Source: Rheinheimera mangrovi | GTDB taxonomy: Bacteria > Pseudomonadota > Gammaproteobacteria > Enterobacterales > Alteromonadaceae | Assembly: GCF_003990335.1 (NCBI RefSeq) | Contig: NZ_CP034683.1 | Location: forward strand, 3,207,501-3,271,500 | DNA: 64,000 nucleotides | Direction: 5' to 3' | Shown here: in pieces, positions 35,372 through 44,630 of the stretch | Position numbering within the stretch: the first letter of the stretch is position 1 | How the letters are laid out: every line of letters begins with the position of its first letter | Program-made: the position numbers and the translations under genes | Notes under the pieces: generated by a model | The model's database searches: none | What the model was told of the DNA's origin: nothing | What the model saw: only the letters and a program-made list of their open reading frames with translations

Positions 35372-37273
35372 TTACTTTGCGGGAATTAAATTCAGCAATT
35401 GTTGCAATGGCACCAGCTTTAAGTTTTGCCCCTGCTCCGGCATCCGGTTGCGGCCATCCTGCACTATCACTGCTCCTTGTTCAAAACCTTTGCCTAATGA
35501 CAAAGTGGTTAGTTCCAGACCATCAGTTTCTGAGCTGCCATCTATGCCGAGCTCTGCATTTAAGCGAATACGAAAGCGCGCTACTGCTTTGTATGGAGCT
35601 GTAGTCTGAAACAACACATAACTGTCATTGCCCTGACTGGACGCCAGTAAATAGGTTGGTTTTCCAGCTTTCCCAGGCTCCCCAATAGACAACAAGGCCA
35701 AACCTTCCACATCAGCCACCAGCACATCGGCATCGGCTTTAATCACCAGTTCGCCTTTGGTATCGGCTTTGGCATCCGCAGCAAAACGCCAAATCCCAAC
35801 ATCTTCTTCGCCCAAAAACAACAGGTCATTCTGATCATCGGCCACACAACCTTCAGGCTGACTTGGCACTTTTAAGCGGCGCACCTCTTTTGCACTCCAG
35901 TTCTGGCCATTGGAGCTGATCTGGTACTGCAGCACTGTACCATCTTTGTCATTGGCAAACACATAAGTCTGACTGCTGCGTTTTGACTGATACAGGCACA
36001 AGCCATAAATATCAGTCAGAGGCGTGGCAAATTTCAGTGCGGTGTTCACCTGCCCCTGAGCATCTATCGCAAAGAGTTGCACCGAGTTATCGGCTCTTAA
36101 CGTAGCTGCAGCTATATCCTGTTTTTTCCCCTGATACTCAAGGCCATAACGCAAGTCGATATTGTTTACCCGCCCTACATGTAAAAACTGCAGCTGCTCG
36201 CCTTTCATGTTATAGACAGCCACTCCAGCTCTTTTGTCTGTGGCTAAAATACGACTGTTGTCTGGATGTTTTGCATCCTGCCAAACAGCCGGGTCATCTA
36301 TGGCGTCCCCTCTGTAACTGACTGCCACTGTTTCCAAAGTTGGGCTTAGTTGCTGCATAGGCAGAGTGGCACGCTCTGGCAACACTGCAGCTTGCACCTG
36401 ATAGGCTTTATCTTTTAATTGGGTATGCTGACCCTCTTCACTGACCACAGACAAACTGCCGGCAGACAGGCCTAACTGTTCAGCGGACTCCAGTGCTTTG
36501 ATGGCTTTGCTCTGTTGCCAAACCAAAGCATCGCCCTGGGTTTGGTAACTTTGCAGCAAAGCAGGTTCTTCCTGTAACGCCACTAAAGTGTTACCTGCAG
36601 TGAATTCCAGTGCTTTCACTTCACCGCTGAGTTTGCCTAAAGGTGCCTGCACATCAATCAGAGTGCGGCCTTCGTCGGCTTCTACTTCAGCATTATAAGA
36701 CCAGAGCGCTGTTGCACCTTCCGCCAGATACAAAGTGCCTTTTTGCTGATCCACAGCACAAGCTGTGGCATCAGTAGGCAGGTTTAAATTACGAATAGAT
36801 AATGGTGCAGCTAAAAAGTTTGAATCCTGCGCCAATAACCACTGCTCACCTAAGCCTCTGTCACCTATTAAAAACAAGCTAAGTTGTTTGTTCTCTGCAC
36901 TTTGATACCAACATAAATCGTCCACTACCAGTTGGCTGACCAGCTGTTTGCCAGAACGCTGTACTGTTTTGCCCTGCAGTTGCCACCAGTACAGCTGATT
37001 GCTTTCGGTTTCAATAGCAGCCAATAACACTGAGCCATCGGTTTGAGGCAAAGCTTTTAACCGGCGAAATACACCTGGCCATTGTTGCAGCACTACACCT
37101 TTGCCATCTTGCCAGACTAAGGCAGTAGCAGAGCTTTGAAACTGCCCTACTGTGGTATTTAATTCGGCATATACAGCTGTCGTATCAATAGTTGTTGTAG
37201 TGTTTTGGCTTTGCGCCTGACAGGCCATCAGCATGGCTGCTGAGACTAAAGTTGCGATTAAAGAGTATTTCAT
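35372..37273 (-). CDS. Beta-propeller phytase (3-phytase) lipoprotein
   Basis: A 633-residue protein starting MKYSLIATLVSAAMLMAC, with a lipobox Cys near residue 18. The C-terminal half is a beta-propeller phytase (conserved YRGDAIDDPAVWQDA, ATDKRAGVAVYNMKG and VGRVNNIDLRYG). The N-terminal half is a second, weaker propeller-like repeat region, as in two-domain phytases. These calcium-dependent enzymes release phosphate from phytate. The ATG overlaps the stop of the upstream phosphoesterase gene by 4 bases. It ends the operon TonB receptor, phosphoesterase, phytase. Confidence 0.9.
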   Translation of the reverse strand: MKYSLIATLVSAAMLMACQAQSQNTTTTIDTTAVYAELNTTVGQFQSSATALVWQDGKGVVLQQWPGVFRRLKALPQTDGSVLLAAIETESNQLYWWQLQGKTVQRSGKQLVSQLVVDDLCWYQSAENKQLSLFLIGDRGLGEQWLLAQDSNFLAAPLSIRNLNLPTDATACAVDQQKGTLYLAEGATALWSYNAEVEADEGRTLIDVQAPLGKLSGEVKALEFTAGNTLVALQEEPALLQSYQTQGDALVWQQSKAIKALESAEQLGLSAGSLSVVSEEGQHTQLKDKAYQVQAAVLPERATLPMQQLSPTLETVAVSYRGDAIDDPAVWQDAKHPDNSRILATDKRAGVAVYNMKGEQLQFLHVGRVNNIDLRYGLEYQGKKQDIAAATLRADNSVQLFAIDAQGQVNTALKFATPLTDIYGLCLYQSKRSSQTYVFANDKDGTVLQYQISSNGQNWSAKEVRRLKVPSQPEGCVADDQNDLLFLGEEDVGIWRFAADAKADTKGELVIKADADVLVADVEGLALLSIGEPGKAGKPTYLLASSQGNDSYVLFQTTAPYKAVARFRIRLNAELGIDGSSETDGLELTTLSLGKGFEQGAVIVQDGRNRMPEQGQNLKLVPLQQLLNLIPAK

Positions 37274-38658
37274 TTGTTCTCCGAAGCGCTTTGGGCAGCG
37301 CTGAATTCTGTGCCTTGCCAGCATTTGTTGTCAGTGATGGTTTTAGCGCTGCAATGGGCGACTTTGGCTTTAAATTGTTGTTGCAACAGGCTCGAACCAT
37401 CGCTTTGACGCTTTAAGGTGAAACTGTCGTACAAGCGGCCTGTCACTGTCATGGCTTTTACTTTGAGCTGGTTTTCGCTGATCTCCAGTTGCTGAAATAA
37501 CTGGGTATCTTCGCCGACCTGAGCCATTTGGGCGCGAGCCTCTTTAGAGACCAGATACATTTTTGGACCAGCCACTGACACCATATAGACCGGCCCTTTG
37601 CCTTCAGGCTGATAACGACCATAGACATGATCATGGCCCTGCAGCACCAAATCGACTTTGTACTGATCAAACAATGGCTGCCAATACTGACGTAATCTGG
37701 GGTTATCCCGACCTAAAGACACTGAAAACATCGGATGATGATAGATGGCGATAGTCCAGCGATTCGGATTACTCGAAAGCACCTGCTTTAACCAGTCGGC
37801 CTGCACTTTAGCCAGAGCTTCGTCCTCCACTGCTGCAGTGGAGTTCAGCACGATAAAGCGTACGCCCTGATAGTCGTGATAAAACACAGTGTCCTGCAAA
37901 GCAGCCGGGCCATTATTCAGGCTCTGAAACTGTGCGGTAAATTGTGCAGCCAGCACCCGGCGTTCTTCTCCTTTGGCATCGGTACTTTTCAGGTATTCAT
38001 GGTTACCAGCGGCAATCAGCTGCGGCGTCATAGCGCCGACCCAGCCAATAGCGTCAAACCACTCGCCCCATTCGTGATCCAAAATGCCGTAACGGGAATT
38101 AACCAGATCACCAGCATGCAACATGAGTTTAGCTTGAGGCACTTGCTGCTGAGCGCTGCGCACCAAACGTGAGAAATGCGCTTTTAAGTTGTTTTGCGCA
38201 TCGCCAAAATACAGCAGACTAAAAGGCTCAAACTCTGTTTTAGCAGTGCGAAACTGCAGCCACTCACTCCAGTTGCCCTCGCCTTTGACTCTGTAGGCAT
38301 ACAAGGTATCGCTTTGTAAGCCTGACATAACAGCTTTATAAAAATAAGCCGGGCCATTGTCGGTTTGCACCAAAGTGCCTTTCACATCCAGCGTTTTCGC
38401 AGCAAGCTCCAGCGCCGGACCATCTATTGCTTTAGTCCATTGCAGCTGGCTTTGCGCTACGCTGCTGCGCCAGCCCACAGCTTGACTGCTGGCTGCGTCA
38501 GTGGCGGGTAACAGCACTATACGATCGGCAAAACTAGTGGCCTGATACCGATTCATACCAGCTGGTACTGAGGTATTACTAGCACCTGCCATACAGCTTA
38601 AAACCAGCAGCAGGCCAGCCACTGGCCCCCGCAGGTTTTCATAGGATTTCATACTCAT
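37270..38658 (-). CDS. Exported purple-acid-phosphatase-like metallophosphoesterase
   Basis: A 462-residue protein with a signal peptide, a fibronectin-like N-terminal domain (about 45-140, usual in purple acid phosphatases) and a calcineurin-type phosphoesterase domain. Metal ligands are visible: YFGDAQN, HAGDLVNSRYG, AAGNHEYLK, YHHPMFS and GHDHVYGR. It would remove phosphate from organic monoesters, such as lower inositol phosphates, in the periplasm or outside the cell. Its start is 9 bases from the TonB receptor stop. Confidence 0.9.
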   Translation of the reverse strand: MSMKSYENLRGPVAGLLLVLSCMAGASNTSVPAGMNRYQATSFADRIVLLPATDAASSQAVGWRSSVAQSQLQWTKAIDGPALELAAKTLDVKGTLVQTDNGPAYFYKAVMSGLQSDTLYAYRVKGEGNWSEWLQFRTAKTEFEPFSLLYFGDAQNNLKAHFSRLVRSAQQQVPQAKLMLHAGDLVNSRYGILDHEWGEWFDAIGWVGAMTPQLIAAGNHEYLKSTDAKGEERRVLAAQFTAQFQSLNNGPAALQDTVFYHDYQGVRFIVLNSTAAVEDEALAKVQADWLKQVLSSNPNRWTIAIYHHPMFSVSLGRDNPRLRQYWQPLFDQYKVDLVLQGHDHVYGRYQPEGKGPVYMVSVAGPKMYLVSKEARAQMAQVGEDTQLFQQLEISENQLKVKAMTVTGRLYDSFTLKRQSDGSSLLQQQFKAKVAHCSAKTITDNKCWQGTEFSAAQSASENK

Positions 38659-38667
38659 AAGCCATCC

Positions 38668-41436
38668 TTACCAGTTGGTTAACTGAATACCGATGGCAAA
38701 AGTACGGCCATATTCTTCGTATTGAGCATTAAAGGCGCGTGTGCCTGTGTAGTTGTAATAGGGCTCGTCTGTTAAGTTCACCGCATTAAAGTACAACTGC
38801 ACGGCCGGGTCGATTTTCCATTTAGCGCTGAAATCCCATTGCAGCTGACTGTCGCTGAATAAGTCATAGGCCGGGTCATCAAACTCACTGACTTCCACCA
38901 GATACTCAGACTTATAATTGGCCGCTAAACGTAAGCTCCAGCTGTTGTCTTCATACCCAATGGCCATGTTGGCGGTTTTATCCGATTGACTGGGCAAATC
39001 TATATCACGGGTTTGCAGCTCGCCGTCATCAAACCAGCTGATTTGTGCATCAGAGCGACTTAAAGTTAAGTTGGCTGAGACTAACCAGTGGTCCCAAAAC
39101 TCGCTGATGCCTTGCAGTTGCTGCACATAGTTCAGCTCCAGGCCATACAAAGTCGCATCGTCACCATTGATAAAAGTTTCGGCATGATTAAAGTCCTGGT
39201 ATTCACCCTGACCCGCTAAGTCTGTGGCGTAGATAAAGTCTTTAATGTCTTTGTAAAACAACATGGCCGACATCACGCCCAATTTATCAGGATAGTATTC
39301 AACACCTAAATCCAGGTTGGTTGAAGTTAAGGCCTCCAGCGCCGGATTACCAAAGCTGGCTTCAATTTCACCGTCATCTTCTTCCAGCACAAAAGCCGGC
39401 GCCAGTTGAGCAAAACTAGGTCGCACTAAAGAGCTGGTAATGGCGGCCCGAACCTGGGTTTGATCCGACAGGCTGTAACGGCTAATAACTGCTGGTAACC
39501 AGTGTGATTCAGAACCGCTGTACAATTGTGGGCTGAATTCTTCAGTAGTAGCGTCGTATTTACTACCTACAGCGTCACGTTGGTCATGCTCGAAACGGCT
39601 GCCTGCAATGACCTGCCAGTTTTCACCTTGCCAGTTGCCCTGCAGATAAGCGGCTTTAATCTCTTCATCTACGCTGAAATCGTTAATTTGCGACTCGACC
39701 GGATCCAGATAATCATCTCTATCTAAGGTGCTTAATTCGGACAATAACAAGCCTGGATTAATGGCTGGACCAAACCTGCCTAAACCATAATCTGCATTGC
39801 CCATAGGGTAATCAGCCAGGGTTAATTTTGTGAGGCCCGCATCTTCTAAATCTTCATAAAGCCACAGAGTTTCATCCGCAACTTTGCTTCTGTCACTCCA
39901 CTTCACACCAACTTTGAATTCCAGCGCGCCCCAGCTTTGCAACAATTCGCGGCTTATATCAAACTTGGCGTTTTTCTCTTTTTCTTCAGTGAAAGTGTCA
40001 GCGACTTCCACTTCATCCAGTTCGTAATCGTCGGCACTGTAGGCCGACTCTGGTGCCAGTAACTGCAGTTTATCCGTGCCGTTGAAACTTAAACCTTGGT
40101 CAAACTCCTGCTTAAACTGCCCATCAGCCAGACTAAAAGGTGTTTTTTCATCGGCTTTGCTGGCGCCCACTTCGGCTTTCCATTGCCATTCAGCAAGTTT
40201 TTGCTCCATCCCCAGCACAAAAGCGCTGATGCTTTGCGTTTCTTCACGGGCTTTAATACCACGCACCAGCTCACCTGCTGCATCCACACCGGCTTGGACT
40301 GGCTCTTCAAATTCAGTCAGTACACTCTGACGCACTTCATCGTCGGTAAATTTGCTGTATAAAGTCCGCAGGTAATAGTCGGTGTCGCCTTCAGGGCGAT
40401 AATCCAAGCTCAGCGCTAAACCCATACGTTTGCGGCTGATTTGATACTGGCGCTGCTCAAATTCTTCCAGAGCCTGTTCTTCAATATCCCAGTTTCCACC
40501 TGTTTCAACGTTGTCTGAACCAAATTTACGGTCGGCATAACTGGCAGATAAAGCCACACCTAAAGCGTCTTTATCACCAGCTATATCAAAAATGCTGCTG
40601 TATAAACCTGATACTTTTGGGCTGGTTTCGCTTTGTTGCTGGTTATAGCTGCCTTCTGCACTAAAGGTATAAAAATCTGTGCTGCGGTCAAAGGCAGAAA
40701 TACTTTTAATATCGACAGTGCCACCTAAAGAGCCTGCAGCTTGCTCCGGCGCTATGGTTTTAGTCACTTCAACAGAGGACAATAAATCCGAAGGGATCAC
40801 GTCTAAAGCCACAGCACGACGGCCTGATTCAGGCGCGGCCAGTTGGGTGCCGTTGTAAGTCACTGTATTGTAATCCGGTGCTAAACCCCTAACCCGGATA
40901 AAGCGGCCTTCGCCCTGATCTGGCTCGACCGATAAACCTGCTAAACGGGCTAAGGATTCACTGACGTTTTTATCCGGAAACTGCCCTAGTTCGTCTGTGG
41001 TTGCCACGCTGACAATACCGCTGGCAAAACGTTGCTGACTTAAGGCTTTACCTGCAGACGCCAATTGACCTTGCACTTCCAGCTTTTCGATACCAGATTC
41101 CACTTTGGCCAGTGTGATATCCCCCAGCGTCTGATTAGAGCTTAAGCTGACATCAGACTTTTGCTGCGGCACACCGGCATAACTAAACTGCAGTTGGTAC
41201 TGGCCTTCAGGCAAATTAGAAAACACAAAACGACCATCATGGCCTGTGACTTTACTGATTTTTAATGCCGGAATACTGACCTGTACACCAGACAGCAACA
41301 CCTGACGGTTATCCACCACACGGCCTGTTAATTCAGCGGCCTGCACTGACATGACTGAAGCGCAGATCAAACTGATACTGCTGGCTAATAAAGCGCGACG
41401 AAATTTTTTCCTCGTTTGTAGCGTCTTTGTTTGCAT
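38668..41436 (-). CDS. TonB-dependent outer-membrane receptor (probable phytate/organophosphate receptor)
   Basis: A 922-residue receptor. A signal peptide is followed by a carboxypeptidase-regulatory-like domain (about 40-115, RVVDNRQVLLSGVQVSIPAL), a plug domain (about 140-255, with VRGLAPDYNTVTYNG) and a 22-strand-type barrel that ends in an aromatic residue (...QLTNW), as outer-membrane proteins do. The substrate is inferred from the operon: the next two genes are a phosphoesterase and a phytase. Start at the ATG at 41436; the in-frame TTG at 41451 is less likely. Confidence 0.88.
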   Translation of the reverse strand: MQTKTLQTRKKFRRALLASSISLICASVMSVQAAELTGRVVDNRQVLLSGVQVSIPALKISKVTGHDGRFVFSNLPEGQYQLQFSYAGVPQQKSDVSLSSNQTLGDITLAKVESGIEKLEVQGQLASAGKALSQQRFASGIVSVATTDELGQFPDKNVSESLARLAGLSVEPDQGEGRFIRVRGLAPDYNTVTYNGTQLAAPESGRRAVALDVIPSDLLSSVEVTKTIAPEQAAGSLGGTVDIKSISAFDRSTDFYTFSAEGSYNQQQSETSPKVSGLYSSIFDIAGDKDALGVALSASYADRKFGSDNVETGGNWDIEEQALEEFEQRQYQISRKRMGLALSLDYRPEGDTDYYLRTLYSKFTDDEVRQSVLTEFEEPVQAGVDAAGELVRGIKAREETQSISAFVLGMEQKLAEWQWKAEVGASKADEKTPFSLADGQFKQEFDQGLSFNGTDKLQLLAPESAYSADDYELDEVEVADTFTEEKEKNAKFDISRELLQSWGALEFKVGVKWSDRSKVADETLWLYEDLEDAGLTKLTLADYPMGNADYGLGRFGPAINPGLLLSELSTLDRDDYLDPVESQINDFSVDEEIKAAYLQGNWQGENWQVIAGSRFEHDQRDAVGSKYDATTEEFSPQLYSGSESHWLPAVISRYSLSDQTQVRAAITSSLVRPSFAQLAPAFVLEEDDGEIEASFGNPALEALTSTNLDLGVEYYPDKLGVMSAMLFYKDIKDFIYATDLAGQGEYQDFNHAETFINGDDATLYGLELNYVQQLQGISEFWDHWLVSANLTLSRSDAQISWFDDGELQTRDIDLPSQSDKTANMAIGYEDNSWSLRLAANYKSEYLVEVSEFDDPAYDLFSDSQLQWDFSAKWKIDPAVQLYFNAVNLTDEPYYNYTGTRAFNAQYEEYGRTFAIGIQLTNW

Positions 41437-41576
41437 AGAAGAAAACCCCAATTCCTGAAGATGTTTATAGTGATTGGGATTTATTCTGCGGCGTTTTTGT
41501 GACAGCTCAGCGTTTCAAAGCACGGCTGGCTGAGCTAAGCGGACCCGGGGTCTGCTTAGCTCCACAACCTTACTTT

Positions 41577-41594
41577 TTGTCATGCCACTGTCAT
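41577..41594 (+). promoter_or_regulatory. PHO box (PhoB-binding site)
   Basis: TTGTCAT-GCCA-CTGTCAT: two 7-bp direct repeats separated by 4 bases, matching the PhoB consensus CTGTCAT-N4-CTGTCAT with one mismatch. It is oriented toward the GGDEF-like gene at 41650 and lies 141 bases upstream of the phytate receptor start on the other strand. A single half-site GCTGTCACAAAA is also seen on the minus strand near 41495-41507. Binding by PhoB is inferred from the match. Confidence 0.68.
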
Positions 41595-41649
41595 ATGCAA
41601 AGTTCAGACTGGATTTCATCATTATTCTTTTCATTATGCGGAAGCTTTT

Positions 41650-42549
41650 ATGGGATTTAGCTCACAGCATCCAGCCAAACTCTCTCTGACGCTCTTGCTA
41701 TTTGTGCTCTGCATTTTGCTGGCTGTAAATTATGGCGAGCTAAAAGCCACAGCAGAAATTGACTGGATGGATATTCTGGGCGAAGGCAGCAGTTTGGCCG
41801 TGGTCATAGCCTGGTTGTTACTGGTGTTGTATAGCAGGCCTGCAGGCCCTGTCACCAATGGCCTTTATGTGGGATCTTTATTGCTGGTGATGTCCTATCA
41901 GTTGAATTTACTGGATGAGTTTTTCCAATACCCTGACAGTCACAGGCTACTCAGTTGGCTTGAATCTATACCAGCTCCTGTTGGCATGCTGATTTTAACT
42001 TTAGGTTTGATTGGCTGGCATAAAGAGCAACGTTTTATTAATCAGCAACTGGCCAGTCGTGAGCTGCATTTACGCCATTATCAGTTACTTGACCCTTTAA
42101 CCAAACTTTATAAACCTGAGTATTTACTGGCTGTACTGAAGCGTGAGCTGGAGCTGCAACAACAGCACCAGCAGCCTTTTTGCCTGGCCTTAGTGGACGT
42201 CAGTCAGTTTGCCCGCTTCAACCGGGAACAAGGTATGGCAGCAGCAGATTTATTACTACAACAACTCAGCGAGCTGACGTTGGTGCAGTTCAGATCCGGT
42301 GATTTAGTCTGTCGTTACAGCGGCGATAAATTTGTCATACTGATGCCACAAAGCAATCAGGCTACAGCACATAGCTTATTGCAAAATGCCACCAGCCAAC
42401 TCAGTTTGCATCTGCATACTCAATTACACTGGACCATCACTGAAATAACAGCAGCGCAACAGGTAACCAAACCCCAGCGGTTGTTATCGCAACTCTGGCA
42501 ACAATTACAGAAACAAAAACAACAGCAAACCCAGTGGAGCCTGGTGTGA
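41650..42549 (+). CDS. Membrane protein with degenerate GGDEF domain
   Basis: A 299-residue protein with four to five hydrophobic segments (about 10-135) and a C-terminal GGDEF-fold domain (about 148-295). The active loop reads RYSGDKFVIL, so GGDEF is replaced by SGDKF, and the D-x-D metal region is LVDVSQFARFN. Catalysis is therefore doubtful; it may bind GTP or c-di-GMP or act by protein contact. Its stop overlaps the start of the AraC-type regulator, so the two are probably coupled. A PHO box lies 56 bases upstream. Confidence 0.78.
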   Translation: MGFSSQHPAKLSLTLLLFVLCILLAVNYGELKATAEIDWMDILGEGSSLAVVIAWLLLVLYSRPAGPVTNGLYVGSLLLVMSYQLNLLDEFFQYPDSHRLLSWLESIPAPVGMLILTLGLIGWHKEQRFINQQLASRELHLRHYQLLDPLTKLYKPEYLLAVLKRELELQQQHQQPFCLALVDVSQFARFNREQGMAAADLLLQQLSELTLVQFRSGDLVCRYSGDKFVILMPQSNQATAHSLLQNATSQLSLHLHTQLHWTITEITAAQQVTKPQRLLSQLWQQLQKQKQQQTQWSLV

Positions 42550-43559
42550 GCAAAGCGTTGCTGGCTTTTGATGATAAATCCCTGCTGCTCAGCACAACGG
42601 CTCTGGATATGATTTTATTGTGCCAGCGCCGGGGTTGCGCCTTAGATACTTTGCTTAAAGGTACTAAGTTATTTGAGCAAGACCTGCGTAAAGCCACGAC
42701 CAAAATCAGCCCTGCACAGTATTTACAGTTAGTCAGTAATTGCCAAAAAGCATGCCCCGGGCCTGAACTGGCTTATTTAACAGCTCAAAGTTGGTTACAT
42801 CACAACCACTCGCCTTTGCTGTTGATGCTCAGACACAGCACCCACTTACAGCAGGCGCTGTTGAGTTTCTACCGCTACCGTTCGCAACTGTTACCTTTAA
42901 TCTATGTGCGCCTGCAGCGGGTGCAGGGTCAGTTACGCCTGGTGTTGCGCCCCTCTTTTGCTTTAGGAAAACAACAGGCTTTTATAGAACAACTGATGCT
43001 TCACTACTTACTGGGTTTAGTGAAACAACAGTTGGGTGATACATCAAGGCTAAGTATCAGTGCAACGGGTCTGGATCATGAAACCAGTTGGTTATACCAG
43101 CATCAATGGCAACTGACACCAGAACTTTGTTTGCAAAATTGTTTGTCCTTGCCCCTTGCACTGTTAAAGCTTCCTTTTGCTGACGCCAACCCTGTTCTTT
43201 GGCAACAACAACAGAACTGGTGCCTTTACTTGCAGCAGTCAATACCAGAAAAAGCTGCTTTTACTGAACAACTGGAACAATGGCTTTTTACGGTATTACG
43301 ACAATCGCCGTCGCAGGATGAAGCAGCCCGGCACTGGGGCTTAAGTTTAAGCAGTTTTAAACGTTTATTGGCACAACACCACACCAGCTATCAACAACTG
43401 CAGGATCAGGTCAAAGCCTGCGCTGCTCAGCAAGCCTTATTACTGCAGGGTATGTCGAATAAAGAGCTGGCACACAGGTTGGGGTATTCCGACGAACATA
43501 ACTTCCGCCGCGCATTTAAGCGCTGGACAGGTTTACTGCCAAGTCAATTACGCACCTAA
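42546..43559 (+). CDS. AraC-family transcriptional regulator
   Basis: About 337 residues. An N-terminal arabinose-binding-like (OruR/GliA type) regulatory region (about 20-200) is followed by a C-terminal AraC double helix-turn-helix (about 240-335) with the conserved NKELAHRLGYSDEHNFRRAF and KRWTGLLPSQLR. I start at the GTG at 42546, which overlaps the stop of the preceding gene and has GGAG six bases upstream; a GTG at 42534 is an alternative. Its targets are unknown. Confidence 0.85.
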   Translation: MSKALLAFDDKSLLLSTTALDMILLCQRRGCALDTLLKGTKLFEQDLRKATTKISPAQYLQLVSNCQKACPGPELAYLTAQSWLHHNHSPLLLMLRHSTHLQQALLSFYRYRSQLLPLIYVRLQRVQGQLRLVLRPSFALGKQQAFIEQLMLHYLLGLVKQQLGDTSRLSISATGLDHETSWLYQHQWQLTPELCLQNCLSLPLALLKLPFADANPVLWQQQQNWCLYLQQSIPEKAAFTEQLEQWLFTVLRQSPSQDEAARHWGLSLSSFKRLLAQHHTSYQQLQDQVKACAAQQALLLQGMSNKELAHRLGYSDEHNFRRAFKRWTGLLPSQLRT

Positions 43560-43656
43560 TCCCGATATACTGCAAAAACATCGTTTATTTATTGCGCTTT
43601 TGACTGAATCACGACATGCTTAGGTGAAGTAAATGCCACAAGCAAGGATGTTGCGC

Positions 43657-44049
43657 ATGACTATAGATCAATCTTCTATCCTGATCGTCGATGACGTCAG
43701 TTCTGTTCGTTATTTCTTAACGCAAAATTTGCGCATTATGGGTGCTGAAAAAGTAACTGAAGCCAGCACAGGGCAACAAGCCTTAATGGCCATCAGCACC
43801 GAACATCCTGACGTGATATTTTTGGATATTGAACTACCGGATAGCAATGGCCACGAGCTGTTAACCCGCATTAAAGCATTAGATCCGAAGTGCCATGTGG
43901 TGATTATGTCAGCACACAGCACAGTGGAAAATGTGAAACGTAGTGTTGAAGGTGGAGCCAGCGGTTTTATGGCCAAACCTTTTACGCCACAAAAAATTCA
44001 GGCCACCATCAATCGTATTTGCAACTTACCACAAGCCCAATCTGCTTAA
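43657..44049 (+). CDS. Single-domain CheY-like response regulator
   Basis: About 130 residues: only a receiver domain. Acidic pair in ILIVDDVSSVR, phospho-acceptor in DVIFLDIELPDSNG, conserved Ser in VVIMSAHST and Lys in GFMAKPFTPQ. It has no output domain, so it acts like CheY or as a phosphate sink. Start ATG 43657 (AAGGA eight bases upstream); an in-frame ATG at 43633 is also possible. Its 3' end abuts the 81-bp repeat array. Confidence 0.86.
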   Translation: MTIDQSSILIVDDVSSVRYFLTQNLRIMGAEKVTEASTGQQALMAISTEHPDVIFLDIELPDSNGHELLTRIKALDPKCHVVIMSAHSTVENVKRSVEGGASGFMAKPFTPQKIQATINRICNLPQAQSA

Positions 44050-44268
44050 GCAGATTTTGGGCTCAGCGCCTGATCAGCGAATTCAATACCATCCCAGCCG
44101 TATTGCGTAGTTGTGTTGAATAACTATCAGGCAGATTTTGGGCTCAGCGCCTGGCCAGCGAATTCAATACCATCCCAGCCGTATTGCGTAGTTGTGTTGA
44201 ATAACTATCAGGCAGATTTTGGGCTCAGCGCCTGGCCAGCGAATTCAATACCATCCCAGCCGTATTGC
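44050..44268. repeat. 81-bp tandem repeat array (2.7 copies) duplicating the hopJ-like 3' end
   Basis: Units start at 44050, 44131 and 44212 and are almost identical (first copy TGATCAG where the others have TGGCCAG). The third, complete unit contains the last codons and stop of the minus-strand HopJ-like gene; the two others repeat that segment downstream of the stop, so they are gene fragments. The array begins at the stop of the CheY-like gene, where CAATCTGCTTAAGCAGATTT forms a hairpin. Confidence 0.92.
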
Positions 44269-44555
44269 ATAAACTGCCTGATATTGGCGTGATCTGAGCC
44301 TGCAGGGCTTGATAACACATCTTTACGGTAATAATCACCAAACATCTGCAAAGTTTGTGGCTCGGATAAACGGTGTAATAAAGCAAAGGCAAATATCTTA
44401 CAGGAGCCATTGTTCTCCCCTGCTGCATTGTGTTTATCGCCATTACGAAAGGCCGTCTCAGTAAAGTTATATAAGCTTTCAATCAGCTCTATGCTTTGCG
44501 AAAAACTAATGCTGTCTGGATCTGTCGTCAACTGACGGAAAAAATTTTCTAGCAT
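44208..44555 (-). CDS. HopJ-family protein
   Basis: A 115-residue protein of the HopJ type III effector family (PF08888). Conserved segments are clear: FTETAFRNGDKHNAAGENNG, CKIFAFALLHRLSEPQTL and FGDYYRKDVLSSPAGSDHAN. Despite the name, the family is widespread in free-living gammaproteobacteria with no type III system and its function is unknown. Start at the ATG at 44555 with AGGATG upstream; an ATG nine bases earlier is adjacent to that site. The last 17 or so codons are duplicated downstream in an 81-bp tandem array. Confidence 0.88.
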   Translation of the reverse strand: MLENFFRQLTTDPDSISFSQSIELIESLYNFTETAFRNGDKHNAAGENNGSCKIFAFALLHRLSEPQTLQMFGDYYRKDVLSSPAGSDHANIRQFMQYGWDGIEFAGQALSPKSA

Positions 44556-44630
44556 AATAGCCATCCTGGTTAAAGTTTATACAATTGTGACCGATACAGT
44601 CGTTAAGCCCAAGTAAGAGAGGGAGCTACA

